Shown: positions 33,417 through 40,849 of the stretch, piece by piece
How the letters are laid out: each line of letters begins with the position of its first letter
Position numbering within the stretch: position 1 is the stretch's first letter
From: an uncultured Paracoccaceae bacterium
Lineage (GTDB): Bacteria; Pseudomonadota; Alphaproteobacteria; Rhodobacterales; Rhodobacteraceae
NCBI GenBank assembly: GCA_937146765.1
Contig: CAKZRP010000007.1
Location: forward strand, 124,001 to 188,000
DNA: 64,000 bases
Direction: 5' to 3'
The notes under the pieces: model-generated
The model's database searches: none
Told to the model about the DNA's origin: nothing
Seen by the model: the letters and a program-made list of their open reading frames with translations, nothing else
Translations under genes and position numbers: made by a program

Positions 33417-34787
33417 TTATGCGGCTCCTTCCATCTGGACGTCGCGCCACCAGCTGCCGATAAGAAGCTCCTTGAACTCGGCATAGGTCCGGTCAAAGGT
33501 TTCACGCCCGCGTACATAGGTATCGCGGTTGAAGTCGCGGTAATCCGCTTCATAAATGCCATTCACCTGTTCTCCTGCCTGGCCCACAAGGGCCGTGACA
33601 TCCTGACGGTAGGCATTCATGAAATCGCCGAAGTAGGCCTGGATCACATTCGCCATATCCGTCTGCTGACTGGCGTCAAAGCGCGTGATCAGCGCCCTTA
33701 CTACATCCCATTCGAACTTAATTTCCGGCAAACCGGCCGCACGCTGCGCAACGTTCTCGCCCTCCTCGATCGAGGCGAAGGTGGAATAAAGCATGTCGAA
33801 GAACCGCCCCGTGGAGTCAAACTCCAGGAAGGACGCCCCCAGCGGAACCAGCAGGATATCCGCCGCAGAGAGCGCGTTGATCGTGAGGTAGCCAAGCGCC
33901 GGGGGGGTATCCAGAAAGACGATGTCATAGTCGTCGAGGATGCCGTCTTCCTGCAGGAAGTTGTTGAGCGCATCCCAGAGCGGCCAGCTGCGCAAGCCCA
34001 TCCGCCAGACCGGGATCTGGAACTCGGCCCAGTAGAGATTGAGCTGGGCGCCAATGAGGTCGATATTGGGCCAGTGGGTTTTCTGGATGACGTTTCGCGG
34101 CGAAACCGTCAGCGCCTCGCTCAGGGTCTCGTCAAGCTGCAGTTCCGGATCGCCCGCCGCCGCGCGCACCGCGTTTTCCTCGAGCACTGCGCGGGCATAA
34201 TCCTTGGCGATCATCGGGAAGATGGTCGACCATTCGTCCTCCACCTTGCCGCCGAGGATCGAGGTCATCGAGCCCTGGGAGTCAAGATCGATCACCAGCA
34301 CCTTGTAGCCATCCAGCGCGGCGGACATGGCGAGATGGGCGGCGGTCGAGGTCTTGCCGACGCCGCCCTTGAAGTTCGCCACCGCCGTCACCTTGGCCGG
34401 CACGCCCTTGGGGCGATAGGGCAGATATTCCTTGGTCGAAATCCCCTCGCTGGCGAAATGCTGACGCAGTATCAGCACCTCTTCGAGGGTGAACCATTTC
34501 GAGCCCCCCTCCCCTTCGCCCTGCGGCAGATCGGGGTGTGCCTTCAGCACCCGGCGCAGATGCTGCGGGGCCACCGGGATCAGATAGCGGGTGATCTCCC
34601 AGGTAGAGAATTTCCGCAGCCGCTTTTCCCCGTCCGGGGCATAGCCGCGCCGGGCCAGATCCTCGCGCCCCTTGGTGCAGAGGGCGGCGGCCTTGGCAAA
34701 GCGGGTGGTCTGGGCGGGATCGGGAAGCTTGGCCGCGGCCTTGGCCGGGTCCAGATTGAAATACGGGGGGAGCGCAGGCGCTGTCAT
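33417..34787 (-). CDS. parA: ParA-type partition ATPase
   Basis: ParA of 456 residues, large type Ia class. The N-terminal ~125 residues, with a WEITRYLI and WFTLEEVLILRQ region, probably form the autorepressor DNA-binding part. The deviant Walker A is KGGVGKTST (K140-T148). Walker A' is IDLDSQGSMTS and Walker B FLDTPPALGYLT. The start at 34787 (MTAPALPPYF) is chosen over upstream Met codons in the AT-rich promoter region. A parS-like site lies within its coding sequence. Confidence 0.93.
   Translation of the reverse strand: MTAPALPPYFNLDPAKAAAKLPDPAQTTRFAKAAALCTKGREDLARRGYAPDGEKRLRKFSTWEITRYLIPVAPQHLRRVLKAHPDLPQGEGEGGSKWFTLEEVLILRQHFASEGISTKEYLPYRPKGVPAKVTAVANFKGGVGKTSTAAHLAMSAALDGYKVLVIDLDSQGSMTSILGGKVEDEWSTIFPMIAKDYARAVLEENAVRAAAGDPELQLDETLSEALTVSPRNVIQKTHWPNIDLIGAQLNLYWAEFQIPVWRMGLRSWPLWDALNNFLQEDGILDDYDIVFLDTPPALGYLTINALSAADILLVPLGASFLEFDSTGRFFDMLYSTFASIEEGENVAQRAAGLPEIKFEWDVVRALITRFDASQQTDMANVIQAYFGDFMNAYRQDVTALVGQAGEQVNGIYEADYRDFNRDTYVRGRETFDRTYAEFKELLIGSWWRDVQMEGAA
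34092..34106. promoter_or_regulatory. parS-like palindrome B (GTTTCG-CGG-CGAAAC)
   Basis: Second copy, inside parA, identical in its 15 bp to copy D. Confidence 0.78.
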
Positions 34788-34797
34788 GACGGTGCTC

Positions 34798-34848
34798 GTT
34801 CTCTGCTCGTGTTTTGTATTTTTGCTTATATGGCAGAGAATAGAGAAC
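34798..34848. promoter_or_regulatory. candidate parA operator/promoter with GTTCTCT inverted repeats
   Basis: GTTCTCTG (34798-34805) faces CAGAGAA (34834-34840) and AGAGAAC (34842-34848) around an AT-rich stretch of about 28 bp just upstream of parA. ParA type Ia proteins usually repress their own promoter through such repeats. Confidence 0.45.
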
Positions 34849-34910
34849 ATCTTGTGCAAAGCATAGTGCGGATGGACCCGCGATTGCATTTTTTCGGGTG
34901 CCTCAGGGAG

Positions 34911-34925
34911 GTTTCGCCACGAAAC
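34911..34925. promoter_or_regulatory. parS-like palindrome C (GTTTCG-CCA-CGAAAC)
   Basis: Third copy, in the parA-rep intergenic region 124 bp upstream of parA; identical in sequence to copy F. Confidence 0.78.
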
Positions 34926-34974
34926 TTGCGCAAGGATGGGAGTTTCCCTTCTAAAATCACAGATGGCAGACAGT

Positions 34975-35044
34975 AAACCTTTATGTCTTTTTCAGAGTCT
35001 TTGGAATCTTTGCGTCTCAGAACAGATTTTATTTCAATAGCTTA
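34975..35044. other. AT-rich stretch next to the iterons, candidate origin-unwinding region
   Basis: This 70-bp stretch is distinctly richer in A+T than the rest of the window and contains three short TCTTT repeats. It abuts the iteron array, the usual layout of a theta-type plasmid origin. No consensus DnaA box was recognised. Confidence 0.45.
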
Positions 35045-35154
35045 GATCAGTTTCGGCACCTTGATACAGGTTAAAGGGCACCCATCTGCGGGATCAAAGG
35101 TACCCGGATACAGGATGAGGGGTGCCGAAATCCGGGACGAAAGGTTCCGATTCT
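35045..35154 (+). repeat. tandem 22-bp iterons (four clear, one degenerate), replication origin
   Basis: Five consecutive 22-bp units start at 35045, 35067, 35089, 35111 and 35133. All five have GG at unit positions 11-12 and CC at 15-16. The last four begin CRGG, and the core is RAAAGGNNCC-like. A sixth partial start (CGGGAT) follows at 35155. Length, spacing and position upstream of a Rep_3-type initiator match plasmid iterons, the sites bound by Rep monomers to open the origin. Confidence 0.85.
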
Positions 35155-35351
35155 CGGGATGGCCCCGTCCTGCTTCGGAAAGATGCGCAGCGCGGCGGGC
35201 TGGGTTTCCTGAGGCTCTGTTGTGATTTATCAGACACTGAAGCCCCTTTTTAGACCCTGCGCCCTGCGGCGCGCTCCGGGGCTCTGGGAGAGCCTGCCCT
35301 GCCCCGCCGATTCGAGGCAAGCGCGACGCAGGCCCCGGTCGTCCCGTGGAT

Positions 35352-35362
35352 GGGTACCTTTG
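35352..35362 (-). repeat. inverted single iteron core upstream of rep
   Basis: GGGTACCTTTG is the exact reverse complement of CAAAGGTACCC in the third iteron unit (35095-35105). It lies between the array and the rep operator and may be an extra Rep contact. Confidence 0.5.
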
Positions 35363-35406
35363 CGCGGTCTCGATCCGTCTGGCTTCGGCCCCGGTGGTGC
35401 TGAGGC

Positions 35407-35443
35407 AAAGGCACCCATTGATGATTGTCCCATGGGTGCCTTT
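35407..35443. promoter_or_regulatory. rep operator: inverted repeat related to the iterons
   Basis: AAAGGCACCCAT (35407-35418) and ATGGGTGCCTTT (35432-35443) are perfect 12-bp inverted arms 13 bp apart. The arms resemble the iteron core AAAGGGCACCCAT of the second unit. Rep dimers of iteron plasmids characteristically repress their own gene through such inverted half-iterons. Confidence 0.75.
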
Positions 35444-35482
35444 ATGGCAGTCTTGCGCAAAAACAAAAGGGCAGATGATTCC

Positions 35483-36778
35483 ATGGCAGAGCAGGCCTTC
35501 GATATGGACCGGCTGACCGGCGCGCTCACCCGCGAGACGGTAAAGAAGAATGTCGCCGCGATCCACATCAGCGGCAAGCTGACCCTTTTGCAGCGCAAGC
35601 TGTCGAACGTGCTCTTGCTCAATGCTTATGACACGCTGACCTCGGCGCGCAGCCATACCATCGATGCGCGGACCCTTGCGATGATGGTGGGCTACAATTC
35701 CAACGACATGGACAGTCTGCGCGCCAGCCTGCGCGCCCTCGCCGAGACGGTGGCGGAATGGGACATGCTCGACGAGCAGGGTCATCAGGAATGGGGGGTC
35801 TCCGCCCTCCTCAGCTTTGCCAAGCTGAAGAACGGCGTCTGCGAATATGCCTATTCCCCTGCCCTCGCGCAGAAGCTGCACGACCCCAAGATCTATGCGC
35901 TGATCAACGTGAAGATCCAGCGCAACTTCACCTCGGGACACGGGCTGGCGCTCTACGAGAATTGCTACCGCTTCGTGCGCACAGGCTCCACCGGCTGGTG
36001 GAGCCTCGAGATCTTCCGCAAGCTGATGGGGGTGGATGGCTCCGCCTATTACGAGACCTTCAAGCACCTCAATGCCAAGATCATCAAGCCGGCGGTGGCG
36101 GAGGTGAACAAGAGCTCCGACATCATCATCGAGCCGCAGATCCGCAAGAAAGGCCGCGCGGTTTCCGAGATCCGCTTTCTGATCAAGGAGAATCCGCAGA
36201 TGGCGATGTTCCAGATCGACGATGGCGAGGGGCTGCGCAATCTCGCGGTCTACAAGGCGCTGCGCGAACAGGGCATCGCGGACCGGCTGGCGCGCCAGTG
36301 GATCACCGAACACGGGCAGGACTATGTGCAGGAAAAGCTCGACTATGTGGCAGGCCAAGGCGAAGTGAAATCCCGCGCCGGCTATCTCAGGGCTGCGATC
36401 ACCGGCGACTATACCCTCGACAGCCTTGGCGGCGGGGCGCCGCGGGTGGTGCCGCTCGACCCTGAAACGGAGGCAAGGCTCGCCGAGGCCCGCGCCGCCC
36501 GCGCGCGCGAAGAGGCCGCCGAAGCCGCGGCCTTTGACGCGCGGGCCACCGAACGGCGCATCCGGGCGCGCCATCTCGATATTGTCGAGGATCTGGTTTC
36601 GCGGCGAAACCCCACCCAGCGCGATGCGGATCGGCGGCTGTTCCTGACCCGGCTCGACAGCGATCTGGACCGCGAGCATTTCCGCCAGCACGGCTGGCGC
36701 TCCGCGCTCAATGCCAGCACCATCATCGCCTTCTGGCAGGAACGCGAACCCGAGGCCTTTGAAGGCGAGGCCGGCTGA
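35483..36778 (+). CDS. plasmid replication initiator (Rep_3/RepB family)
   Basis: Replication initiator of 431 residues from ATG 35483. The first winged-helix domain (about 25-130) includes LTLLQRKLSNVLLLNAYDTL, and the second (about 145-240) includes WWSLEIFRKLMG and KHLNAKIIKPAVAEV, as in Rep_3 proteins. A long charged C-terminal extension (about 310-431) is unusual in length for the family. The start is uncertain: ATG 35483 has AAAAGGG 11 nt upstream, while in-frame ATGs at 35432 and 35444 overlap the operator. The stop abuts the convergent kinase gene with no gap. A parS-like site lies in its 3' part. Confidence 0.87.
   Translation: MAEQAFDMDRLTGALTRETVKKNVAAIHISGKLTLLQRKLSNVLLLNAYDTLTSARSHTIDARTLAMMVGYNSNDMDSLRASLRALAETVAEWDMLDEQGHQEWGVSALLSFAKLKNGVCEYAYSPALAQKLHDPKIYALINVKIQRNFTSGHGLALYENCYRFVRTGSTGWWSLEIFRKLMGVDGSAYYETFKHLNAKIIKPAVAEVNKSSDIIIEPQIRKKGRAVSEIRFLIKENPQMAMFQIDDGEGLRNLAVYKALREQGIADRLARQWITEHGQDYVQEKLDYVAGQGEVKSRAGYLRAAITGDYTLDSLGGGAPRVVPLDPETEARLAEARAARAREEAAEAAAFDARATERRIRARHLDIVEDLVSRRNPTQRDADRRLFLTRLDSDLDREHFRQHGWRSALNASTIIAFWQEREPEAFEGEAG
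36596..36610. promoter_or_regulatory. parS-like palindrome D (GTTTCG-CGG-CGAAAC)
   Basis: Fourth copy, near the 3' end of the rep coding sequence. Confidence 0.78.
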
Positions 36779-39196
36779 TCAGGCCTGGCTTTCGCCCAGG
36801 AGCCGCGCCAGCTCGCTGAGGCGCACCGGTTTCGCCAGCACCTCGTCAAAGCCGGCGGCGCGCAGTTCCGCCACCTGTTCCGGCATCGCACTGGCGGTGA
36901 GCGCGATGGAGCGCGGTGGCGGCGCTCCCAGGGTGCGGGAGCGGTCGCGGATCAGATGCAGCGCTTCCAATCCGCTGAGCCGGGGCATGGAGATGTCGAA
37001 CAGCAGGCAGTCGAAGTTCTGCGGCGCCCAGATTTCCACCGCTTCCTGACCGTCCCCACAGAGCGTCGCCTCGTGATTGAGCCGCTCCAGCATCTTGCGG
37101 ATGATGAGCTGGTTGGTGGCATTGTCCTCAGCCACCAGCACCCGCAACGGTTTCGCCGCGAAACCGGTCTCCGGCTCGGGCGTGGTGCTGACCGGCAGGT
37201 CCGGGGCGGCGCAGGCGGGCAGGGGCAGGGTGACGGTGACCTCGGTGCCCTCGCCCGGTCGCGAGGACAGCGCCAGCCTGCCGCCCATCAGCTCCACCAG
37301 TTCGGTGACGATGGCGAGACCGAGGCCGGTGCCGCCGAAGGTGCGGGTGATCGAATTGTCGGCCTGCTCGAACTTGCCGCGCACCCTGCGCAGCTGTTCC
37401 TCGCTGATGCCGATGCCGCTGTCGCGCACCTGCATCACCAGCGCGCCCTCGGCACTGAGCCCGAGGCGCAGCCAGACGCCGCCGGCCTGGGTGAACTTCA
37501 GCGCATTGCCGCAGAGATTGTGCAGGATCTGTCCCACCCGACGGGCATCGCCCAGGTGCCAGCCCTGCGCCTCCGGTGCGATCTCGAGGCTGAAGGTCAG
37601 CCCCTTCTGGCGCGCGGTGGCGGTGTTGATCTGATGCACCTCGCGCAGCATCTCGGCCGGGCAGAAGGGGTCGTGGTCACAGAGCTCCTTGCCCGCCTCG
37701 ATCCGCGCAAGGTCGAGAATGTCGTTGAGGATCCGCATCATCCCCTGGCCCGAGGCCTCCACCAGCGCCACCATGTCGCGCTGATCGGGGTCGAGATCGG
37801 TCCGCGCCAGCAGCTGCACCAGGCCGAGGATGCCATTCATCGGGGTGCGGATCTCATGGCTCATATTGGCGAGGAAGGCGGATTTCGCGGCATTGGCCGC
37901 CTCCGCATCGGCGCGGGCCTGGCTCAGTTCGGTGACATCGACGCGCAGGCCGACGCGACCGCCGTCCGGGGTGGCGCATTCAAAGATGCGAAAGGCGCGC
38001 CCGTTGTACATGCGGACCACCGAGGAGCCCTGGGGATTGCGGAACGCCTCCAGCCGTTCGGCATAAAACGCCTCTTCCCGCCCGGCGGAGTCCGCATAAA
38101 GACCGGCCTCGATCCCATGGCGCAGCATCGCCTCGAAGGTCTGGCCCACGCGCACGAAGGAGGCGGTCTCTTTCGGGAACAGACTCTTGTAGCGGGCATT
38201 GGCGAGCACCAGCCGTTCCTCGGCATCGAAATAGACAAAGCCATCGGGCAAGGCGTCGATCGCCGCCTGCAAGCGGCCATGGGCATCGCGGGCGGCGGTT
38301 TCGGCGCGGTTTCGGGCGGTGGTGTCCTGCACATAGCCGACGATCAGCGGGCTGTCGCGGAACATGGCCTGCAGGGTGATCTCCACCGGGTAGCTGCTGC
38401 CATCGGCGCGATGCAGGTGTGTGCGGATGCGGCTGAAACTACGGGTGCCGGCCGAGAGGTGGCTGATGGTGGCGCGCAGCCCGTTCTCGGTCAGGTCCGG
38501 GTCGATGTCGAGCGGCGTCATCTGCTGCAGCCGGGCCAGCGAATAGCCGATATTGTCGCGGGCTGCCCGGTTCACCATCACGAAGCGCAGGCTGGCGGGA
38601 TCAAAGACATAGATCTCCTCCAGGCTCTCTTCCATGATATTGCCCCAGAAGGCGCCCTGGGCATTCTGGCGGGCCTGTTCGGCCAACCGCTGGCGATCGC
38701 GATGCCCGATGAGCAGTGCGCTGATGGCGGAGCTGAGACCTTCGAGGCAGCGGATCACCTCGGGTGCGAACTCCTGCGGCTGGTCGCTGAGGACGCAGAC
38801 CGTGCCGATGCCCTGGCCCGGAACCACCTCAAGCACCGCACCGGCATAGGCGCGGATATGGGGCGTGCCGGTAACCATCGGATTGGCGGCAAAGCGGGGA
38901 TCCTTCAGCGTGTCGGGCACCACCAGCGTCTGACAGGCGGCGATCGCATGGCCGCAGAAGGAGAGCTGGCGGGGGATCCGCTTGTCGACATCGGCACCGG
39001 AGCGGGCGATCAGCACCTGTTCGCGTTCGCCGACAATGGAGACCAGCGCCATCGGCAGGCCGGTGGCCTGGGCCGCCACATCGCAGAGCGCCTGGATCTC
39101 CGGCATGGGATCACGGAAATCGATCTTCAGCTCCGCCAGCAGCGCCAGGCGCTTCTGGTCGTCGGGAATACCGGGAAACGCGCCGGGCTCGGTCAT
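36779..39196 (-). CDS. hybrid histidine kinase, GAF-PAS-PAS-HisKA-HATPase-REC
   Basis: Soluble-looking kinase of 805 residues with no transmembrane helix. The N-terminal GAF domain (about 15-170) shows FCGHAI and GTVCVLSDQPQEF. Two PAS domains follow (about 190-300 and 310-430). The phospho-acceptor is H447 (NMSHEIRTPMNG), the ATPase has RDSGIGIS and GGTGLGLAI, and the C-terminal receiver has D734 (LLFDISMP). The start at 39196 has AGGA 7 nt upstream. It is an orphan, with no response regulator adjacent. Its gene carries a parS-like site and abuts rep, so it travels with the replicon backbone. Confidence 0.9.
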   Translation of the reverse strand: MTEPGAFPGIPDDQKRLALLAELKIDFRDPMPEIQALCDVAAQATGLPMALVSIVGEREQVLIARSGADVDKRIPRQLSFCGHAIAACQTLVVPDTLKDPRFAANPMVTGTPHIRAYAGAVLEVVPGQGIGTVCVLSDQPQEFAPEVIRCLEGLSSAISALLIGHRDRQRLAEQARQNAQGAFWGNIMEESLEEIYVFDPASLRFVMVNRAARDNIGYSLARLQQMTPLDIDPDLTENGLRATISHLSAGTRSFSRIRTHLHRADGSSYPVEITLQAMFRDSPLIVGYVQDTTARNRAETAARDAHGRLQAAIDALPDGFVYFDAEERLVLANARYKSLFPKETASFVRVGQTFEAMLRHGIEAGLYADSAGREEAFYAERLEAFRNPQGSSVVRMYNGRAFRIFECATPDGGRVGLRVDVTELSQARADAEAANAAKSAFLANMSHEIRTPMNGILGLVQLLARTDLDPDQRDMVALVEASGQGMMRILNDILDLARIEAGKELCDHDPFCPAEMLREVHQINTATARQKGLTFSLEIAPEAQGWHLGDARRVGQILHNLCGNALKFTQAGGVWLRLGLSAEGALVMQVRDSGIGISEEQLRRVRGKFEQADNSITRTFGGTGLGLAIVTELVELMGGRLALSSRPGEGTEVTVTLPLPACAAPDLPVSTTPEPETGFAAKPLRVLVAEDNATNQLIIRKMLERLNHEATLCGDGQEAVEIWAPQNFDCLLFDISMPRLSGLEALHLIRDRSRTLGAPPPRSIALTASAMPEQVAELRAAGFDEVLAKPVRLSELARLLGESQA
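37150..37164. promoter_or_regulatory. parS-like palindrome E (GTTTCG-CCG-CGAAAC)
   Basis: Fifth copy, inside the hybrid kinase gene; the dyad extends outward through GG/CC (ACGGTTTCG...CGAAACCGG). Confidence 0.78.
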
Positions 39197-39323
39197 CCTG
39201 TGGTCCTGAAATCGCCGTACTGAAGACTGTCTCCCCTTAATATTCAAAAAGTCATTTACGAAAGGTCAACGGTGATCTTGCGCAGGGCTTGTGATCGACC
39301 GGAAGAGGTGGGGGAAGCGGCAG

Positions 39324-39338
39324 GTTTCGCCACGAAAC
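39324..39338. promoter_or_regulatory. parS-like palindrome F (GTTTCG-CCA-CGAAAC)
   Basis: Sixth copy, in the intergenic region between the hybrid kinase and the rraA-like gene; same 15 bp as copy C. Confidence 0.78.
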
Positions 39339-39340
39339 CG

Positions 39341-39365
39341 CCGCCGGGAGAATGAATCCCGGCGG
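39341..39365 (-). terminator. hairpin downstream of the rraA-like gene
   Basis: CCGCCGGGA and TCCCGGCGG form a 9-bp perfect stem with a 7-nt loop, 39 bp beyond the rraA stop codon. It probably ends the island A transcript; no clear U-tract follows. Confidence 0.5.
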
Positions 39366-39404
39366 TTGAATATAGTGTTTAATTTCAATGATTTGGCTGA
39401 GTGA

Positions 39405-40100
39405 TCAGGTGCGGGACCTCTCAAACGCGGACCAGGCTTCCTCGAAACGGGCGAAATCAAACCCGGGCTGGCGGGCAGGGTCCAGAACAATCTTCTCTGT
39501 TTTCAAGAGCTTGCTGATTGCAGTTTCCAGCTCGGGGATCACCTCGGGCGGCACCACCAGCGCGCCGTGACGGTCCGCATGGACCAGATCGCCCGGTGTG
39601 ATGGTGAGGCCGAAGATGGTGACGGGCGTGTCGATCTCCTTCACATGCACAAAGCCGTGGCTCGGCCCGATGGATCCTGCGACGACCGGAAAGCCATCGG
39701 GCAGGTCGCCAAGGTCGCGCATCACCCCGTTGGTCAGCGCGCCTGAGATGCCAAAACCCTTGTGCACGGTGGTGTTGATCTCGCCCCAATAGGCGCCGAT
39801 GGCATGGGGGTAGTCGAGATCCTCAACCACGGTGACAGCGGGGGAGGGGGCCTCGGCCATGTATTTGTAATAGGCCATGCGGCGCGCCCTGATCACCTCG
39901 GGCGCCTCGTCCGGCGGGGTCACGGCGGCGATCTTGGCGGTGCGGGCATAGCCGACCATCGCGGGCTCGTCCGGGGCTGAGCAGAGCATGGTGCCGCGGG
40001 TAAAGGCGTCAAAGCCGCGCTTGCCCTGCGCCACCTCGATGGCGTTGCAGACGGTGGGGGTGTCGACCTGCCGGAGCAGGGTCAGAAGGGTGGGTGTCAT
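39405..40100 (-). CDS. RraA/HMG-aldolase family protein
   Basis: Protein of 231 residues in the RraA-like family. This family includes metal-dependent 4-hydroxy-4-methyl-2-oxoglutarate/4-carboxy-4-hydroxy-2-oxoadipate aldolases and oxaloacetate decarboxylases, as well as the RNase E inhibitor RraA. The active-site R128-D129 pair (NGVMRDLGDL) and an upstream acidic residue in YWGEINTT are present, favouring an aldolase/decarboxylase. It is last in island A, and its start overlaps the hydrolase stop by 4 nt. A catabolic role releasing pyruvate is likely; the substrate is unknown. Confidence 0.78.
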   Translation of the reverse strand: MTPTLLTLLRQVDTPTVCNAIEVAQGKRGFDAFTRGTMLCSAPDEPAMVGYARTAKIAAVTPPDEAPEVIRARRMAYYKYMAEAPSPAVTVVEDLDYPHAIGAYWGEINTTVHKGFGISGALTNGVMRDLGDLPDGFPVVAGSIGPSHGFVHVKEIDTPVTIFGLTITPGDLVHADRHGALVVPPEVIPELETAISKLLKTEKIVLDPARQPGFDFARFEEAWSAFERSRT

Positions 40101-40792
40101 ATATCCTCCAGCCAGCGGGACAGGGCCGCCGTTGTCTCTTTTGGGAATTCAAGCGTGGGCAGATGGCCGCAGTCGCGCAGGATCATCAGGCGGCTCTGCG
40201 GCATCAGGTCGTGCATCAACTCGTGACGGGAGACCGGGCAGAGCCGATCCTTGTCGCCGCAGAGGATCAGCGTCGGCCCGTCGTAGGATTTCAGCGTCTC
40301 GCATTGGTCGCGGCGATCCCGCAGGGCGCGCGATTGGCGGACAAAGACCTCTGGTCCGAGGGCGAGCGCCATATCGAGGCAGAGGGCGGAGATCGGATGC
40401 GCGGGGTCGGGCGTGGCGAGGTAATTGGGGATCATCAGCTCTTGCATCAGATCGCCCAGATGGCCGGCCTTGACCGTGTCGATCTGCGGGCCACGGGCGG
40501 CTTTGACCTCCTCCCGCTCCGCGAGCGGATTGGTGTCCAAGAGGGCAAGCCCCGCCACCCGCTCGGGTGCCTGGCGCAGCACTTCCATCGCGAGGATGCC
40601 ACCCATCGAGAGGCCCGCGAGGGCGAAACGGGCAGGGGCCTTGGACAGGACCTCAGCCGCCAGGGCTTCCATCGTGTCATGCGTGGTCAGCGCGGCGCAG
40701 GCAACCATCCGTTGCGCCGAGAGCGCTGCGATCTGGGGCGCAAAGAGCCGGGCGTCGCACATCATGCCCGGCAGGAAAAGTAGCGGTGTCAC
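40097..40792 (-). CDS. alpha/beta-fold hydrolase
   Basis: Protein of 231 residues with the nucleophile elbow GLSMGG (S62), an acid in the ILCGDKDRLCP region and the catalytic His in DCGHLPTLE. There is no signal peptide. It could hydrolyse an ester, a lactone or a C-C bond of a ring-cleavage product; the neighbours (bicupin, RraA-like aldolase) make a catabolic hydrolase most likely. Confidence 0.82.
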   Translation of the reverse strand: MTPLLFLPGMMCDARLFAPQIAALSAQRMVACAALTTHDTMEALAAEVLSKAPARFALAGLSMGGILAMEVLRQAPERVAGLALLDTNPLAEREEVKAARGPQIDTVKAGHLGDLMQELMIPNYLATPDPAHPISALCLDMALALGPEVFVRQSRALRDRRDQCETLKSYDGPTLILCGDKDRLCPVSRHELMHDLMPQSRLMILRDCGHLPTLEFPKETTAALSRWLEDI

Positions 40793-40849
40793 ACCAGCCT
40801 CCTTTACGGGGAAGAGGCCGCACGGGATGCGCGCGGCCTCGGGGTGGTG

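Noticed and set aside
34788..35482. DnaA box in the origin region
   Set aside because: Searched for TTATCCACA-like sequences on both strands; only weak partial matches such as TTATCAGAC were seen.
32345..36778. repABC operon
   Set aside because: parA-parB and rep are divergent, the initiator is Rep_3-like rather than RepC, and an iteron array is present; this is not the repABC arrangement.
39405..40100. RNase E inhibitor RraA
   Set aside because: The R-D active-site pair and catabolic operon context favour the aldolase/decarboxylase branch of the family.
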